Assembly: GCA_947165745.1 (NCBI GenBank)
Contig: CAMVBO010000016.1
Span: forward strand, 1-13,905
From: an uncultured Clostridia bacterium
GTDB taxonomy: Bacteria; Bacillota_A; Clostridia; Christensenellales; Aristaeellaceae
Length of the DNA stretch: 13,905 bases
Direction of reading: 5' to 3'
Made by a program: the position numbers and the translations under genes. Position 1 is the first letter of the stretch; each line of letters starts with the position of its first letter. A model generated the notes under the pieces. It was not told the DNA's origin, did no database searches, and saw nothing but the letters and a program-made list of their open reading frames with translations. This document shows, one piece after another, positions 7,208 to 13,905 of the stretch.

Positions 7208-8442
7208 GCTTCTCCCTTTTCAATGACGATGGATTCCACCCGCCTCTGGGCGACCTTTTCAACGGTCACCTTAAAGCCTTCGTAGTCGAAGGCGTCGCCG
7301 GGGTTCGGGAACCGGCCCAGCACCTCCAGCACCCAGCCGTTCACCGTCACGCTGTCATAGTCCTCGTCCACGGGCACGATTTCCCGGAGATCCTCCAGGC
7401 TGGCCCCGCCGGACACCCTCCACTGGCCGTCGGAAACCTGGACGATGTCCTCGACCACCTCGTCGTGCTCGTCCCATATTTCGCCCACCAGCTCCTCCAG
7501 AATGTCCTCCATGGTGACGATCCCCACTACGCCGCCGTATTCGTCCACCACCACGGCCATGTGGTTCTTGGTCTTTTGCAGCAGCTTGAGCAGCACGCCC
7601 AGCTGCGTCCCGGGAACCACGCACAGTGGCGCGGTCATCATTTCACGCACGCTCTTCTTGTCCCTCAGACGGTAAAAGTCCTTTTCGTGCAGTATACCCA
7701 CAATGGTGTCGATGGTGTCCTCGTATACCGGAAGCCGGGAACGCCCGCTTTCTTCGAAGGTCCGGGCGATGCCGTCCGCGTCGCAATCCACGTCCACGGC
7801 GACGACGTCCACGCGGGGGGTGAGGATATCCTCGACGGTCAGGTCTCCAAACTCGATGGCGGAGCGGATCAGCTCGCTTTCGTGCTGGTCGATCTCGCCA
7901 TCGTTTTCGGCCTCCTCCACGATGGTGATCAGCTCCTCCTCGGTGATGCCGCGCTCGTCCGAGGGCTTGAACACCCGATAGACCAGCTTTTGCCAGCAGG
8001 TGGTGAGGAATATCACCGGCGTCAGCAGCTTCAATATGGCGTTCAGCGCCGGGTAGAAGGCCAGCGCCAGCTGCTCCGGCCGATCCTTGGCGATGGTCTT
8101 TGGGGCGATTTCGCCGAACATCAGCACTACCACGGTCATTACCGCCGTGGATACCGTGACGCCCGCGCCGCCGATGGCGCGAACGAACAGCACCGTCGCC
8201 AGCGAGGCGGAGAGGATGTTCACGATATTATTGCCCACCAGTATGCCCGAGAGCAGTCGGTCATAGTCCTCAGCCAGCTTCAGCGCCTTTTCCGCGCGGC
8301 GGTTGCCGCTTGCGGCCATGCTCTTGAGCCGCGCGCGGTTCAGGCTTGTGTAGGCCGTTTCCGAGGCCGAGAAGAACGCCGAAAGCGCCACCAGCGCGAT
8401 CAGCGAGAGTATCAGGATACCGTTGCCGTCCATTAAGGACAC
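7204..8442 (-). CDS. HlyC/CorC (CNNM-type) membrane protein with DUF21, CBS pair and CorC_HlyC domain
   Basis: The 412-residue protein belongs to the CNNM/CorC group, linked to magnesium or other cation efflux and often misnamed hemolysin. The DUF21/CNNM transmembrane domain covers about 8-155, with hydrophobic stretches near 9-24, 64-88, 95-110 and 125-147 and the family motif GEIAPKTIA (110-118). Two CBS domains follow (about 203-262 and 267-325, with [10 protein letters not shown] and [20 protein letters not shown]), then a CorC_HlyC domain (about 335-410). A GTG at 8442 is chosen as start because AAGGAG (8448-8453) is 5 bases away; the in-frame ATG at 8433 would be 14 bases away. The 99-base leader after manA can form alternative structures that may cover this ribosome site. 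The 3' end overlaps rnr by 4 bases. The transported ion cannot be told from sequence. Confidence 0.93.
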   Translation of the reverse strand: MSLMDGNGILILSLIALVALSAFFSASETAYTSLNRARLKSMAASGNRRAEKALKLAEDYDRLLSGILVGNNIVNILSASLATVLFVRAIGGAGVTVSTAVMTVVVLMFGEIAPKTIAKDRPEQLALAFYPALNAILKLLTPVIFLTTCWQKLVYRVFKPSDERGITEEELITIVEEAENDGEIDQHESELIRSAIEFGDLTVEDILTPRVDVVAVDVDCDADGIARTFEESGRSRLPVYEDTIDTIVGILHEKDFYRLRDKKSVREMMTAPLCVVPGTQLGVLLKLLQKTKNHMAVVVDEYGGVVGIVTMEDILEELVGEIWDEHDEVVEDIVQVSDGQWRVSGGASLEDLREIVPVDEDYDSVTVNGWVLEVLGRFPNPGDAFDYEGFKVTVEKVAQRRVESIVIEKGEA

Positions 8443-8443
8443 T

Positions 8444-8520
8444 CACACTCCTTATCCATTCGATGCCCAACGTGAAGAGTGGAGTGTGGAGCAAACCCAA
8501 CTGTTTCACTCCACACTCCA
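8444..8520 (-). promoter_or_regulatory. Inverted repeat and possible ribosome-site switch upstream of the HlyC/CorC gene
   Basis: A 12-bp stem pairs TGGAGTGTGGAG (8480-8491 on +) with CTCCACACTCCA (8509-8520), and a further AAAC/GTTT pairing extends it. There is no U tract on either side, so it is not a standard terminator. On the minus-strand RNA the second arm contains CACACUCC, which can instead pair over 8 bases with GGAGUGUG at 8451-8444. That segment holds the Shine-Dalgarno and lies one base before the GTG start. The two pairings exclude each other. Whether either matters in the cell is inference. Confidence 0.5.
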
Positions 8521-8541
8521 AACGCGACGCTCCAAAGTCTG

Positions 8542-9558
8542 TCAGTCCATAAGGCCCGCCACGTTCTCCGCCCGGTAGCCAAGCGCCTTGCGCAGCGCTT
8601 CCCGGTCGGGCAGGCTGCTCATCAGTACCTTGGTCTCGCCCTCCAGCGCCACATGCTCCAGCGCGGCGGGAATCAGCACGCTGTCAAAGGCGTTCAGCGT
8701 CATTTCATCGTCGCCCCAGCGCAGTACGCAGGGGGTGAGGGGCGTGAGAAACAGCATCCGCCCGCTTTCCAGCGGCATTCTGCCCGACAGGTTAAGCCTG
8801 CACAGCTCAAAGTGGTCGTCGGAGATATAATAGGTCCGGCTGCCGCCCTTGCAAAGCACCGTGGTGCCTTCGATCTTCTCCAGCCGCATATCCGGCTTGC
8901 ACACCTCAAGGGCCTTTTCCACGTGCAGCTCGCGGCTCTTGCCGTTTTCATCCACGCGGTCCCAGTCCCAGAAGCGATAGGTCACGTCGCTGGACTGCTG
9001 GATCTCATAGACCATCACGCCCTCGCACAGCGCGTGCAGCATGCCGCTGGGGATGTAGTAAACGTCGCCGGGGCGCACGTTTACAAAACGCAAACCCTCT
9101 TTCAAACGCCCCTCGGAGACCAGCTTATCGAGGCGCTCGCCGTTGGTGTCCGCGCCGTAGATGATCTGCGAACCGGGCTCGGCGTTGAGGATGATCCAGG
9201 CCTCGGTCTTGCCGCGCTTGCCGTTTTCATGCGCGGCGGCGTAGGCGTCGTCCGGGTGCACCTGCACCGACAGTGGCAGCACCGGGTCCAGCAGCTTCAG
9301 CAGCAGCGGGAAATCTCCGCCGGTGGGGCCGGTCAGGTCGTCGCCCCAAAGCTCGATCATCCGGCTCAGCGACTTTCCGGCGTGGGGGCCGTTGGCCACC
9401 ATGCTCTCATGGCCGGGCAGATCGGAAATCTCCAGGCTCTCGCCCACGGCGTCCTCCGGGGCGTCCTTCAACAGCGCGTCGCGCAGCATGTGCCCGCCCC
9501 AGGGCGTTTCCTCGCCGTGGCGGAAGCTGGGGGCCATCAACAGCGGATACAGGTTCAT
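8542..9558 (-). CDS. manA: Mannose-6-phosphate isomerase, class I
   Basis: This zinc enzyme interconverts mannose 6-phosphate and fructose 6-phosphate, linking glycolysis to GDP-mannose and glycan synthesis. The 338-residue protein begins LMAPSFRHGEETPWGG, a normal family start. It carries the metal-binding set in order: Q99 and H101 in SVQVHPDD, E119 in KTEAW and H175 in IPSGMLHAL. EIQQSSDVTYRFWDW (185-199) supplies the substrate-binding arginine R195. The C-terminal half forms the second cupin-like region. The ATG at 9558 has AAAGGAGG 9 bases upstream. It is the first gene of a likely minus-strand unit manA-HlyC/CorC-rnr and diverges from the nuclease-helicase gene. Confidence 0.95.
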   Translation of the reverse strand: MNLYPLLMAPSFRHGEETPWGGHMLRDALLKDAPEDAVGESLEISDLPGHESMVANGPHAGKSLSRMIELWGDDLTGPTGGDFPLLLKLLDPVLPLSVQVHPDDAYAAAHENGKRGKTEAWIILNAEPGSQIIYGADTNGERLDKLVSEGRLKEGLRFVNVRPGDVYYIPSGMLHALCEGVMVYEIQQSSDVTYRFWDWDRVDENGKSRELHVEKALEVCKPDMRLEKIEGTTVLCKGGSRTYYISDDHFELCRLNLSGRMPLESGRMLFLTPLTPCVLRWGDDEMTLNAFDSVLIPAALEHVALEGETKVLMSSLPDREALRKALGYRAENVAGLMD

Positions 9559-9613
9559 CTTTCACTGCCTCCTTTGTTCATCAGAACGTTTCCCAGACTT
9601 TCGGAAAACATCC

Positions 9614-9642
9614 TTGCAAAAGTTGCCCCCATCCATTATACT
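9614..9642 (+). promoter_or_regulatory. Promoter of the nuclease-helicase gene
   Basis: TTGCAA (9614-9619) and TATACT (9637-9642) are separated by 17 bases, about 70 bases before the GTG start at 9713. The -10 overlaps the only good -10 on the opposite strand, so this promoter and the manA promoter should compete. Confidence 0.6.
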
Positions 9643-9659
9643 GGAAACATACGGGGGCA
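9624..9659. promoter_or_regulatory. Operator-like inverted repeat over both divergent -10 boxes
   Basis: TGCCCCC (9624-9630) and GGGGGCA (9653-9659) form a 7-base inverted repeat with 22 bases between. The interval holds the -10 boxes of both the manA and the nuclease-helicase promoters. The half-site centres are 29 bases apart, close to three helical turns. A regulator site is possible, but the repeat is short and could be chance. Confidence 0.3.
9635..9640 (-). promoter_or_regulatory. Putative -10 box of the manA promoter
   Basis: On the minus strand TATAAT (9635-9640) lies 76 bases upstream of the manA ATG and is the best -10 in the gap. No good -35 is found at 16-19 bases spacing (AGAATG at 17), and there is no extended TGn. 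The promoter is therefore either weak or dependent on an activator. Confidence 0.45.
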
Positions 9660-9712
9660 TTCTTAATGTAACATGATGTCGCCCCGCTGTCAAGAGAAGG
9701 AGGGGCCCGCCG

Positions 9713-12031
9713 GTGCAAAAAATCCATTCGGTCAGTGTGCGCGCGCTGGCGGAGTTCGCCTTTGAAAAGGGCGACCTGATCCCCGCCGCCCGCGCGGCCT
9801 CGCGGATGCGCGACGGCGTGCGCGGCCATCAGGCCCTGCAGGAGCTGCTGCCCGTCAGCTGGCGGCTGGAGGTGCCCGTCAGCCGGGACATTCCCATTGG
9901 GGACAGAATCCTGCGCGTCCACGGCCGGGCGGACGCCGCGTATGTCGACAATGAGATCGTGCGCGTGCAGGAGATCAAGACAACGGCGAAGGACCCGACG
10001 ACGATCCTGAAATACGATTATCCCGCCCACTGGGCCCAGGGGGAGGTCTACGCCGCGCTGTTCTGCCTGAACGAGGGCGTTTCCCGGGCGGAGGTGCGTT
10101 TGACCTATGCGCGGCTGGACGGGAAGAAGAGAGAATTTACCGAGGATTACAACGCCTGGGAGTTGGAAGAGCGGCTGATTGCCTATGCCGGGCCCTACCT
10201 GGATTGGATTTCAAAGGTGGACGACTGGAAGGAGCAGTCGCGGCCCACGCTGGACAGGCTGCCCTTTCCCTTTGACAGCTTTCGGGAGGGGCAGAGGGAC
10301 ATGGCGCGCGCCGTGTACCTGGCCATGAAGAACCACACCAGCGCGCTGATCGAGGCGCCCACCGGCATTGGCAAGACGGCGGCGGCGCTGTTCGGCGCGC
10401 TCAAGGCCCTGGGGAAGGGCTTTGTGACGGCGATATTCTATCTCACCGCCCGGACTACGGGCCGCCGCGCCGCCGAGGACGCGCTGGATCTGATGCGGGC
10501 AAAGGGGCTGGCCGTGCGCAGCGTCACCATCACCGCCAAGGAGAAGATTTGCCCTCTGGGCAAGGCGGATTGTATGGGCTGCCAGTACGCCGCCGGCTAC
10601 TATGACCGCCGCCGGGAGGCCCTCAAAGAGGCCATGACCATCCAGAAGTTGGACGCGGAGGCGCTGACAGAGCTGGCCATGCGGCATGAGCTGTGTCCCT
10701 TCGAACTGTCGCTGGACATTTCCGAGACGGCGGACGTGGTGATCTGCGACTACAACTATGTCTTCGACCCAAAGGTGCGTTTAAAGCGGTATTTTGACGG
10801 CAAGAGCCGGGCGGGGCTGCTGGTGGACGAGGCGCACAACTTGGCCGACCGCGCCAGGGACATGCTGTCTGCGGAGCTCTCCGGCGCGAAGCTCGCGGAA
10901 TGTCGCAAGCTGGCCGACCGCTTTGAGGGCGCGGACAGCCCGATGGCGCGGCTGTTGGGGGAGCTGCTTTCTGCCTTTGACGCCGCCGAGGTGGAGCAGG
11001 AGAGTCTGTCCGAGCTGCCGGAGGGCCTTGTGGAGGCGGTGAAGCGGTTTTCAGAGATCGCGGATGAGCTGGAGCCGGTGGAGCCGGAAATCGTGGACTT
11101 TGTCTACCAGGCCCAGTGGTTCACGAGGGTGTCCAAACTGTTTGACGAGGAGAGCTATCGGACGCTGATCGTGCCGGGAGAGAAGTATCTGGACGTGCGG
11201 CTGTGGTGCTTCAACCCGGCGGGCCATTTAAAAAAGACCCTGTCCAGGGTGGGCGGCGCGGCGCTGTTTTCCGCGACCTTGACGCCCATGGCGTTCTACG
11301 CCGAAACCCTGGGCGCAGATGGCGAGGGGGATGAACAGCTGCGGCTGGAATCCCCCTTTCCAAGGGAAAACCTGCTGGCCATGCGCATGCCCCTGGCCGT
11401 GGGCATGAAGGACCGGGAGCGCACGCTGAACGCCGTATGCCAGATCATTCACGCCTTGGCCGAGGCCAAGCCCGGCAACTATCTCGCCTGCTTCCCGTCC
11501 TATGCATATATGACCCAGGCCTTCAGGCGCTATCGACTGCTCTGGCCCTATGACGATGTGATCTGCCAGGAGAGCAGCATGCCAGAGCGGGCGCGGCTGG
11601 AATTCATCGAGCGATTCCAGCCCGCACCGACGGACAGTCTGGTGGCTTTCATCGTGCTGGGCGGGGTGTTTGCCGAGGGCGTGGATCTGCCGGACGACCG
11701 GCTGTCCGGCGCGGCGATCGTCTCCACGGGCATGCCGCAGCTATCCTTTGAGCGAGAGCTGCTGCGGGAGCAGCTGGACGACGCGGACGGCGGCGGATAC
11801 GACGCGGCCTACACCTACCCGGGCCTGCGCCGCGTGCTGCAGGCGGCGGGCCGGGTCATCCGCACGGAGACGGACCGGGGCGTGGTGCTGCTGATCGATA
11901 TGCGGTACAGGCAGGAGAAATATCGCGCCCTGATGCCGCCCCACTGGGATGTGAAGGACGTGAAGAAGATGAGCGAGCTGAATGAAAGGCTGCGCAAATT
12001 CTGGGGGAATACGGAGGAAGAAGAAGGATGA
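9713..12031 (+). CDS. PD-(D/E)XK nuclease fused to XPD/DinG-family iron-sulfur DNA helicase
   Basis: The start is a GTG at 9713 with AAGGAGG (9697-9703) 9 bases before it. Residues 1-170 of 772 form a RecB/Cas4-like nuclease: H39 in RGHQAL, D74 in GRADAAY, E87 and K89 in QEIKT, and QxxxY at Q109-Y113. Superfamily 2 helicase motifs follow: Walker A APTGIGKT (215-222), an iron-sulfur cysteine set C280, C287, C290 and C328, and the DEAH box VDEAHNL (371-377). The later part carries FSATLTP, GVFAEGVDLPDD and QAAGRVIR. XPD/DinG enzymes unwind DNA 5' to 3' from single-stranded regions and resolve repair or replication intermediates; with the nuclease domain it could both unwind and cut. Cas4 has its own cysteine cluster, but here the nuclease domain has no matching cysteines. 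Similar fusions occur in other Clostridia as far as I recall. The stop overlaps the next gene by ATGA. Confidence 0.92.
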   Translation: MQKIHSVSVRALAEFAFEKGDLIPAARAASRMRDGVRGHQALQELLPVSWRLEVPVSRDIPIGDRILRVHGRADAAYVDNEIVRVQEIKTTAKDPTTILKYDYPAHWAQGEVYAALFCLNEGVSRAEVRLTYARLDGKKREFTEDYNAWELEERLIAYAGPYLDWISKVDDWKEQSRPTLDRLPFPFDSFREGQRDMARAVYLAMKNHTSALIEAPTGIGKTAAALFGALKALGKGFVTAIFYLTARTTGRRAAEDALDLMRAKGLAVRSVTITAKEKICPLGKADCMGCQYAAGYYDRRREALKEAMTIQKLDAEALTELAMRHELCPFELSLDISETADVVICDYNYVFDPKVRLKRYFDGKSRAGLLVDEAHNLADRARDMLSAELSGAKLAECRKLADRFEGADSPMARLLGELLSAFDAAEVEQESLSELPEGLVEAVKRFSEIADELEPVEPEIVDFVYQAQWFTRVSKLFDEESYRTLIVPGEKYLDVRLWCFNPAGHLKKTLSRVGGAALFSATLTPMAFYAETLGADGEGDEQLRLESPFPRENLLAMRMPLAVGMKDRERTLNAVCQIIHALAEAKPGNYLACFPSYAYMTQAFRRYRLLWPYDDVICQESSMPERARLEFIERFQPAPTDSLVAFIVLGGVFAEGVDLPDDRLSGAAIVSTGMPQLSFERELLREQLDDADGGGYDAAYTYPGLRRVLQAAGRVIRTETDRGVVLLIDMRYRQEKYRALMPPHWDVKDVKKMSELNERLRKFWGNTEEEEG

Positions 12032-12684
12032 AGAGATTGATTGCGATGGCGCTGGCGCTGATGCTGTGCGGCTGTGCGCTGGCGGAGGGGAACTGGTACG
12101 TGAACGAGGGACAGGCACTGGTACAGCGGATGCAGACGCTGGCGGCGGACGACGCCTATTTTCACCTGTACGAAACGGGCAACGACGAAATGAACGCGCT
12201 GCGCAAGGCGTTTGCCGAGGCCGACCTGTCAAAGCCCACAGACGCGCGGTTCATGGCCCTGCCGGAGGTGGCGGAGCTGCTCTCGGCAATGGAGAGGATG
12301 GCTTTAATGGGCGGGGCGGAAGCTGACCTGAGTGAGATCAACAACCTGACGGACGTGGGGAAGGAGGAGCTGGTCAAGCGCCTGCCCGCGGCGGCGGTGA
12401 CCGCTCTGACCGCGCAAAGCGGTGTCGAATGGGTCGCGCTTTCCAGCGTGCTCACGGTAGGCGCGTCCATAGAGGCGGTGGAGGACTTTGTACCCGGCTA
12501 TCTGCTGCTGGAGTACCCGGGCGAATTCGCCGTGTTGATCACCTTCTCGCGGCCGCTTGGGGGCTATCTGGGCGCCTCCGCCATACCCGTTCCCGCGAAC
12601 AGCCTGGAGACGATTGAAAATATGCTGCCCTTAACGAAAGCCGTTGGGCTGAATCTGGAGCTGGAAGAGATTGAATTGGATTGA
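12028..12684 (+). CDS. Secreted protein of unknown family
   Basis: The ATG overlaps the TGA of the helicase gene (ATGA); GGAGG at 12013-12017 lies 10 bases upstream, inside that gene. The 218-residue product has a signal peptide MKRLIAMALALMLCGCALAEG with a likely signal-peptidase I site after CALA (residue 19). LCGC could also be read as a poor lipobox, with Cys rather than a small residue at -2. The mature part is acidic and contains an N-terminal helical segment (about 25-110). A more beta-like hydrophobic region follows (about 125-195: VEWVALSSVLTVG, GYLLLEYPGEFAVLITF), and an acidic end, LELEEIELD. I recognise no catalytic motif or known family. Pairing of an exported protein with a cytoplasmic helicase is unexpected and may only reflect shared transcription. 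Confidence 0.8.
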   Translation: MKRLIAMALALMLCGCALAEGNWYVNEGQALVQRMQTLAADDAYFHLYETGNDEMNALRKAFAEADLSKPTDARFMALPEVAELLSAMERMALMGGAEADLSEINNLTDVGKEELVKRLPAAAVTALTAQSGVEWVALSSVLTVGASIEAVEDFVPGYLLLEYPGEFAVLITFSRPLGGYLGASAIPVPANSLETIENMLPLTKAVGLNLELEEIELD

Positions 12685-12688
12685 CATG

Positions 12689-12723
12689 ACCGAAGGGGCG
12701 GCGCATCGCGCCGCCCCTTCGGT
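12689..12723. terminator. Strong GC-rich hairpin between convergent genes
   Basis: A perfect 16-bp stem (12689-12704 with 12708-12723) with a 3-base loop begins 5 bases after the stop of the secreted protein gene and ends 10 bases before the stop of the thymidine kinase gene on the other strand. The U tracts on both sides are poor, but the stem stability and position fit a shared terminator. Confidence 0.75.
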
Positions 12724-12733
12724 GTAACTATGA

Positions 12734-13726
12734 TTATGCTTTGTGTACCAGATAGATCATATCGACCAAGGGCTTCCCGTTCTCGATGATCGGTTCCGGG
12801 TAATTATTCGTGAAGAACCCCTTTTCCACATAGGCCCTTTCAAAGCCAAGCTTTTCATAGAAGCCCACGTTGGCCGGGCTGGTGCCCACATACAGCGCGC
12901 CTGAGCGCGTTGCGCAGAGCTTGAGCATATGCCTGACCAGCCTGTTGCCATACCCCCGGCCACGGTATTCCGCCTTCACGGCCAGGTTTTTGAGCTCCAT
13001 CGCGCCGTCGTCCCGCGCAGCGATCACCGCCGCCCCGGCAATCTGGCCGCCTGCAAGCAGCGCGTACAGCTCGCCGTCGTTCAGGTACTTATCGATCCTC
13101 GCCTCGCTGGGGTCGGCCTCCTTCAGCAGCGGGATATACGCCTCCTTGCCGGCGGAGATGCGGCGTATCTCCAGCGGGGCCAGCTCGCCCCGCGACCAGT
13201 GCTTGCGGCACAGCGCCACATAGCTCTCGTTGCCGCCCAGCACGATTTGCTCACCGGCCTTCGCCACTTTACCGTCCACCACGCGGGCGTTCATAATGGC
13301 TTTCCGACCGCACCAGCACACGGTCTTGATCTCCTCGATGGAATCCGCCCAGGCCATCAGCCATTGGCTGCCCTCGAACAGGTTGCCCATAAAGTCCGCC
13401 CGCAGGCCATAGCAGATCACCGGGATGTTCCTGTCGTCCACGATGTCCACCAGCTTTTTCACCTGTGCCTTGGTCAAAAACTGCGCTTCATCCACGATCA
13501 GACAGTCGTAGACCGACAGGTCGATGCTGTCCAGCTCCTCCACAAATCGGCAGGGGGCGCTCAAGCCCGACCGGGAACCCACCACACGCTCGCCGTCGCG
13601 GTTGTCCAGCTGGGGTTTCAGCATCAGCGCGTTCTGTCCGCGCTCCTGATAATTGTATTGAACCATGATGGCGTTGGCGGTCTTGGAGGACCCCATCGCC
13701 CCGTAACGGAAGTACAGCTTTGCCAT
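12734..13726 (-). CDS. tdk: Thymidine kinase fused to a C-terminal GNAT acetyltransferase
   Basis: The ATG at 13726 is chosen because GGAGAGGA (13735-13742) lies 8 bases upstream; an in-frame GTG at 13747 precedes that site. Residues 1-180 of 330 are a full type II thymidine kinase, which phosphorylates thymidine for dTTP salvage. It has P-loop GAMGSSKT (9-16), DEAQF (79-83), the substrate-loop region DFMGNLFEGSQWL (111-123), zinc ligands C137 and C139 in CWCG and C173 and H176 in CRKH, and GGNESYVAL (164-172). Residues about 185-330 are a full GNAT domain, starting LEIRRISAGKEAYIPLL. It has acetyl-CoA motif A in NLAVKAEYRGRGYG (247-260), the late GFYEKLGF, and a tail FFTNNYPEPIIENG like that of YvbK-type acetyltransferases. 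The frame is continuous with almost no linker. The acetyl acceptor is unknown. A known kinase family normally stops at about 190-205 residues. Confidence 0.93.
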   Translation of the reverse strand: MAKLYFRYGAMGSSKTANAIMVQYNYQERGQNALMLKPQLDNRDGERVVGSRSGLSAPCRFVEELDSIDLSVYDCLIVDEAQFLTKAQVKKLVDIVDDRNIPVICYGLRADFMGNLFEGSQWLMAWADSIEEIKTVCWCGRKAIMNARVVDGKVAKAGEQIVLGGNESYVALCRKHWSRGELAPLEIRRISAGKEAYIPLLKEADPSEARIDKYLNDGELYALLAGGQIAGAAVIAARDDGAMELKNLAVKAEYRGRGYGNRLVRHMLKLCATRSGALYVGTSPANVGFYEKLGFERAYVEKGFFTNNYPEPIIENGKPLVDMIYLVHKA

Positions 13727-13757
13727 ATTGAAAATCCTCTCCAGCACAATTAAGGGT

Positions 13758-13787
13758 ATTATACGCCCCGGCGCGGCCTCTTGTCAA
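13758..13787 (-). promoter_or_regulatory. Sigma-A-type promoter of the thymidine kinase gene
   Basis: On the minus strand, perfect TTGACA (13782-13787) and TATAAT (13758-13763) are separated by 18 bases, about 32 bases before the ATG at 13726. The spacer is unusually GC-rich. The -35 overlaps the -35 of the divergent tmcAL promoter. Confidence 0.85.
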
Positions 13788-13809
13788 ACGCCGCGGTTTT
13801 TTGTACAAT
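13781..13809 (+). promoter_or_regulatory. Promoter of tmcAL
   Basis: TTGTCA (13781-13786) and TACAAT (13804-13809) are separated by 17 bases, 23 bases before the ATG at 13833. The hexamer is part of TTGTCAA, which on the other strand supplies the TTGACA of the tdk promoter. Confidence 0.65.
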
Positions 13810-13832
13810 AGTCGCAGAAGGGAGGCGGGGCC

Positions 13833-13905
13833 ATGACCATCGCGGGCATCATCGCCGAATACGATCCGTTCCACCGGGGCCACGCCCGGCACGTGGAGCA
13901 GAGCC
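13833..13905 (+). CDS. tmcAL: tRNA(Met) cytidine acetate ligase (TmcAL/YlbM), N-terminal fragment cut by the window edge
   Basis: The ATG at 13833 has AGGGAGG (13819-13825) 7 bases upstream. Only 24 residues are present: MTIAGIIAEYDPFHRGHARH and four more. The order Gly-Ile-(Ile/Val)-x-Glu-Tyr-(Asn/Asp)-Pro-Phe-His-x-Gly-His is the hallmark of the TmcAL/YlbM family, with HRGH as the nucleotidyltransferase-type HxGH motif. In Bacillus the family member uses acetate and ATP to acetylate the wobble cytidine of elongator tRNA-Met. Asp replaces the more usual Asn before Pro-Phe-His. The assignment rests on this short but characteristic N-terminus; the rest of the gene is outside the window. Confidence 0.8.
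   Translation, partial: MTIAGIIAEYDPFHRGHARHVEQS

Noticed and set aside
7465..8436. 323-codon + frame opposite the HlyC/CorC gene
   Set aside because: Shadow of a gene with clear DUF21, CBS and CorC_HlyC domains.
8480..8520. Intrinsic terminator between manA and the HlyC/CorC gene
   Set aside because: The 12-bp stem has no U tract on either strand, so it fits a regulatory or processing hairpin better.
8479..9666. 395-codon + frame opposite manA
   Set aside because: Runs against a manA gene with all metal ligands, and crosses the manA leader; no independent support.
9713..10225. CRISPR-type Cas4 gene suggested by the N-terminal nuclease domain
   Set aside because: There are no repeats, no other cas genes, and the domain lacks the Cas4 cysteine cluster; it is one domain of a repair-type helicase.
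12028..12100. Lipoprotein signal in the secreted protein (LCGC)
   Set aside because: Cys at the -2 position does not fit the usual lipobox, while CALA-E just after is a good signal-peptidase I site.

Overview
The window is a compact, GC-rich bacterial chromosome segment. Nearly every gap is under 160 bases, and genes carry clear Shine-Dalgarno sequences and sigma-A-type promoters. The gene content suggests a Firmicute of the class Clostridia: a TmcAL/YlbM-type tRNA-modification gene start, a DUF3783 protein, a secreted Big_2/NlpC-like protein, a nuclease-helicase of the XPD/DinG group, and many AAGGAGG ribosome sites. A gut or anaerobic lineage is plausible, but this is inference from style and content. 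I see no tRNA, rRNA, CRISPR array, transposase or phage gene.

Layout. 1-670: a possible gene tail, then a small DEDDh 3'-5' exonuclease on +, ending in a hairpin. 755-3177: a single-gene unit for a 771-residue secreted protein (signal peptide, acidic linker, five Ig-like Big_2 repeats, cysteine-peptidase-like C-terminus) with its own promoter and a terminator shared with the convergent DUF3783 gene (3181-3561, -). 3592-3654: back-to-back promoters drive that gene and the M18 aspartyl aminopeptidase (3689-4981, +). A 99-base inverted-repeat element follows at 4990-5088. 5099-9558: a minus-strand run manA -> CNNM/CBS HlyC-CorC-type membrane protein -> rnr (RNase R). The last two genes overlap by ATGA. 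A potential structural switch lies between the first two.

9614-12723: a + unit diverging from manA. It encodes a PD-(D/E)XK nuclease fused to an iron-sulfur XPD/DinG helicase, overlapped by ATGA with a small secreted protein of unknown family, and ends in a strong hairpin. 12734-13726 (-) is a thymidine kinase fused in frame to a complete GNAT acetyltransferase. It diverges from the truncated tmcAL gene (13833-end, +), and the two promoters appear to share one -35 hexamer.

Most of the window is core housekeeping: nucleotide salvage, RNA decay, DNA repair, peptide turnover, sugar-phosphate metabolism and tRNA modification. The most notable items are the thymidine kinase-acetyltransferase fusion, the nuclease-helicase coupled to an unknown secreted protein, the palindromic repeat at 4990-5088, the possible Shine-Dalgarno-masking leader of the HlyC/CorC gene, and the overlapping divergent promoters. 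I found no convincing wholly new multi-gene system.
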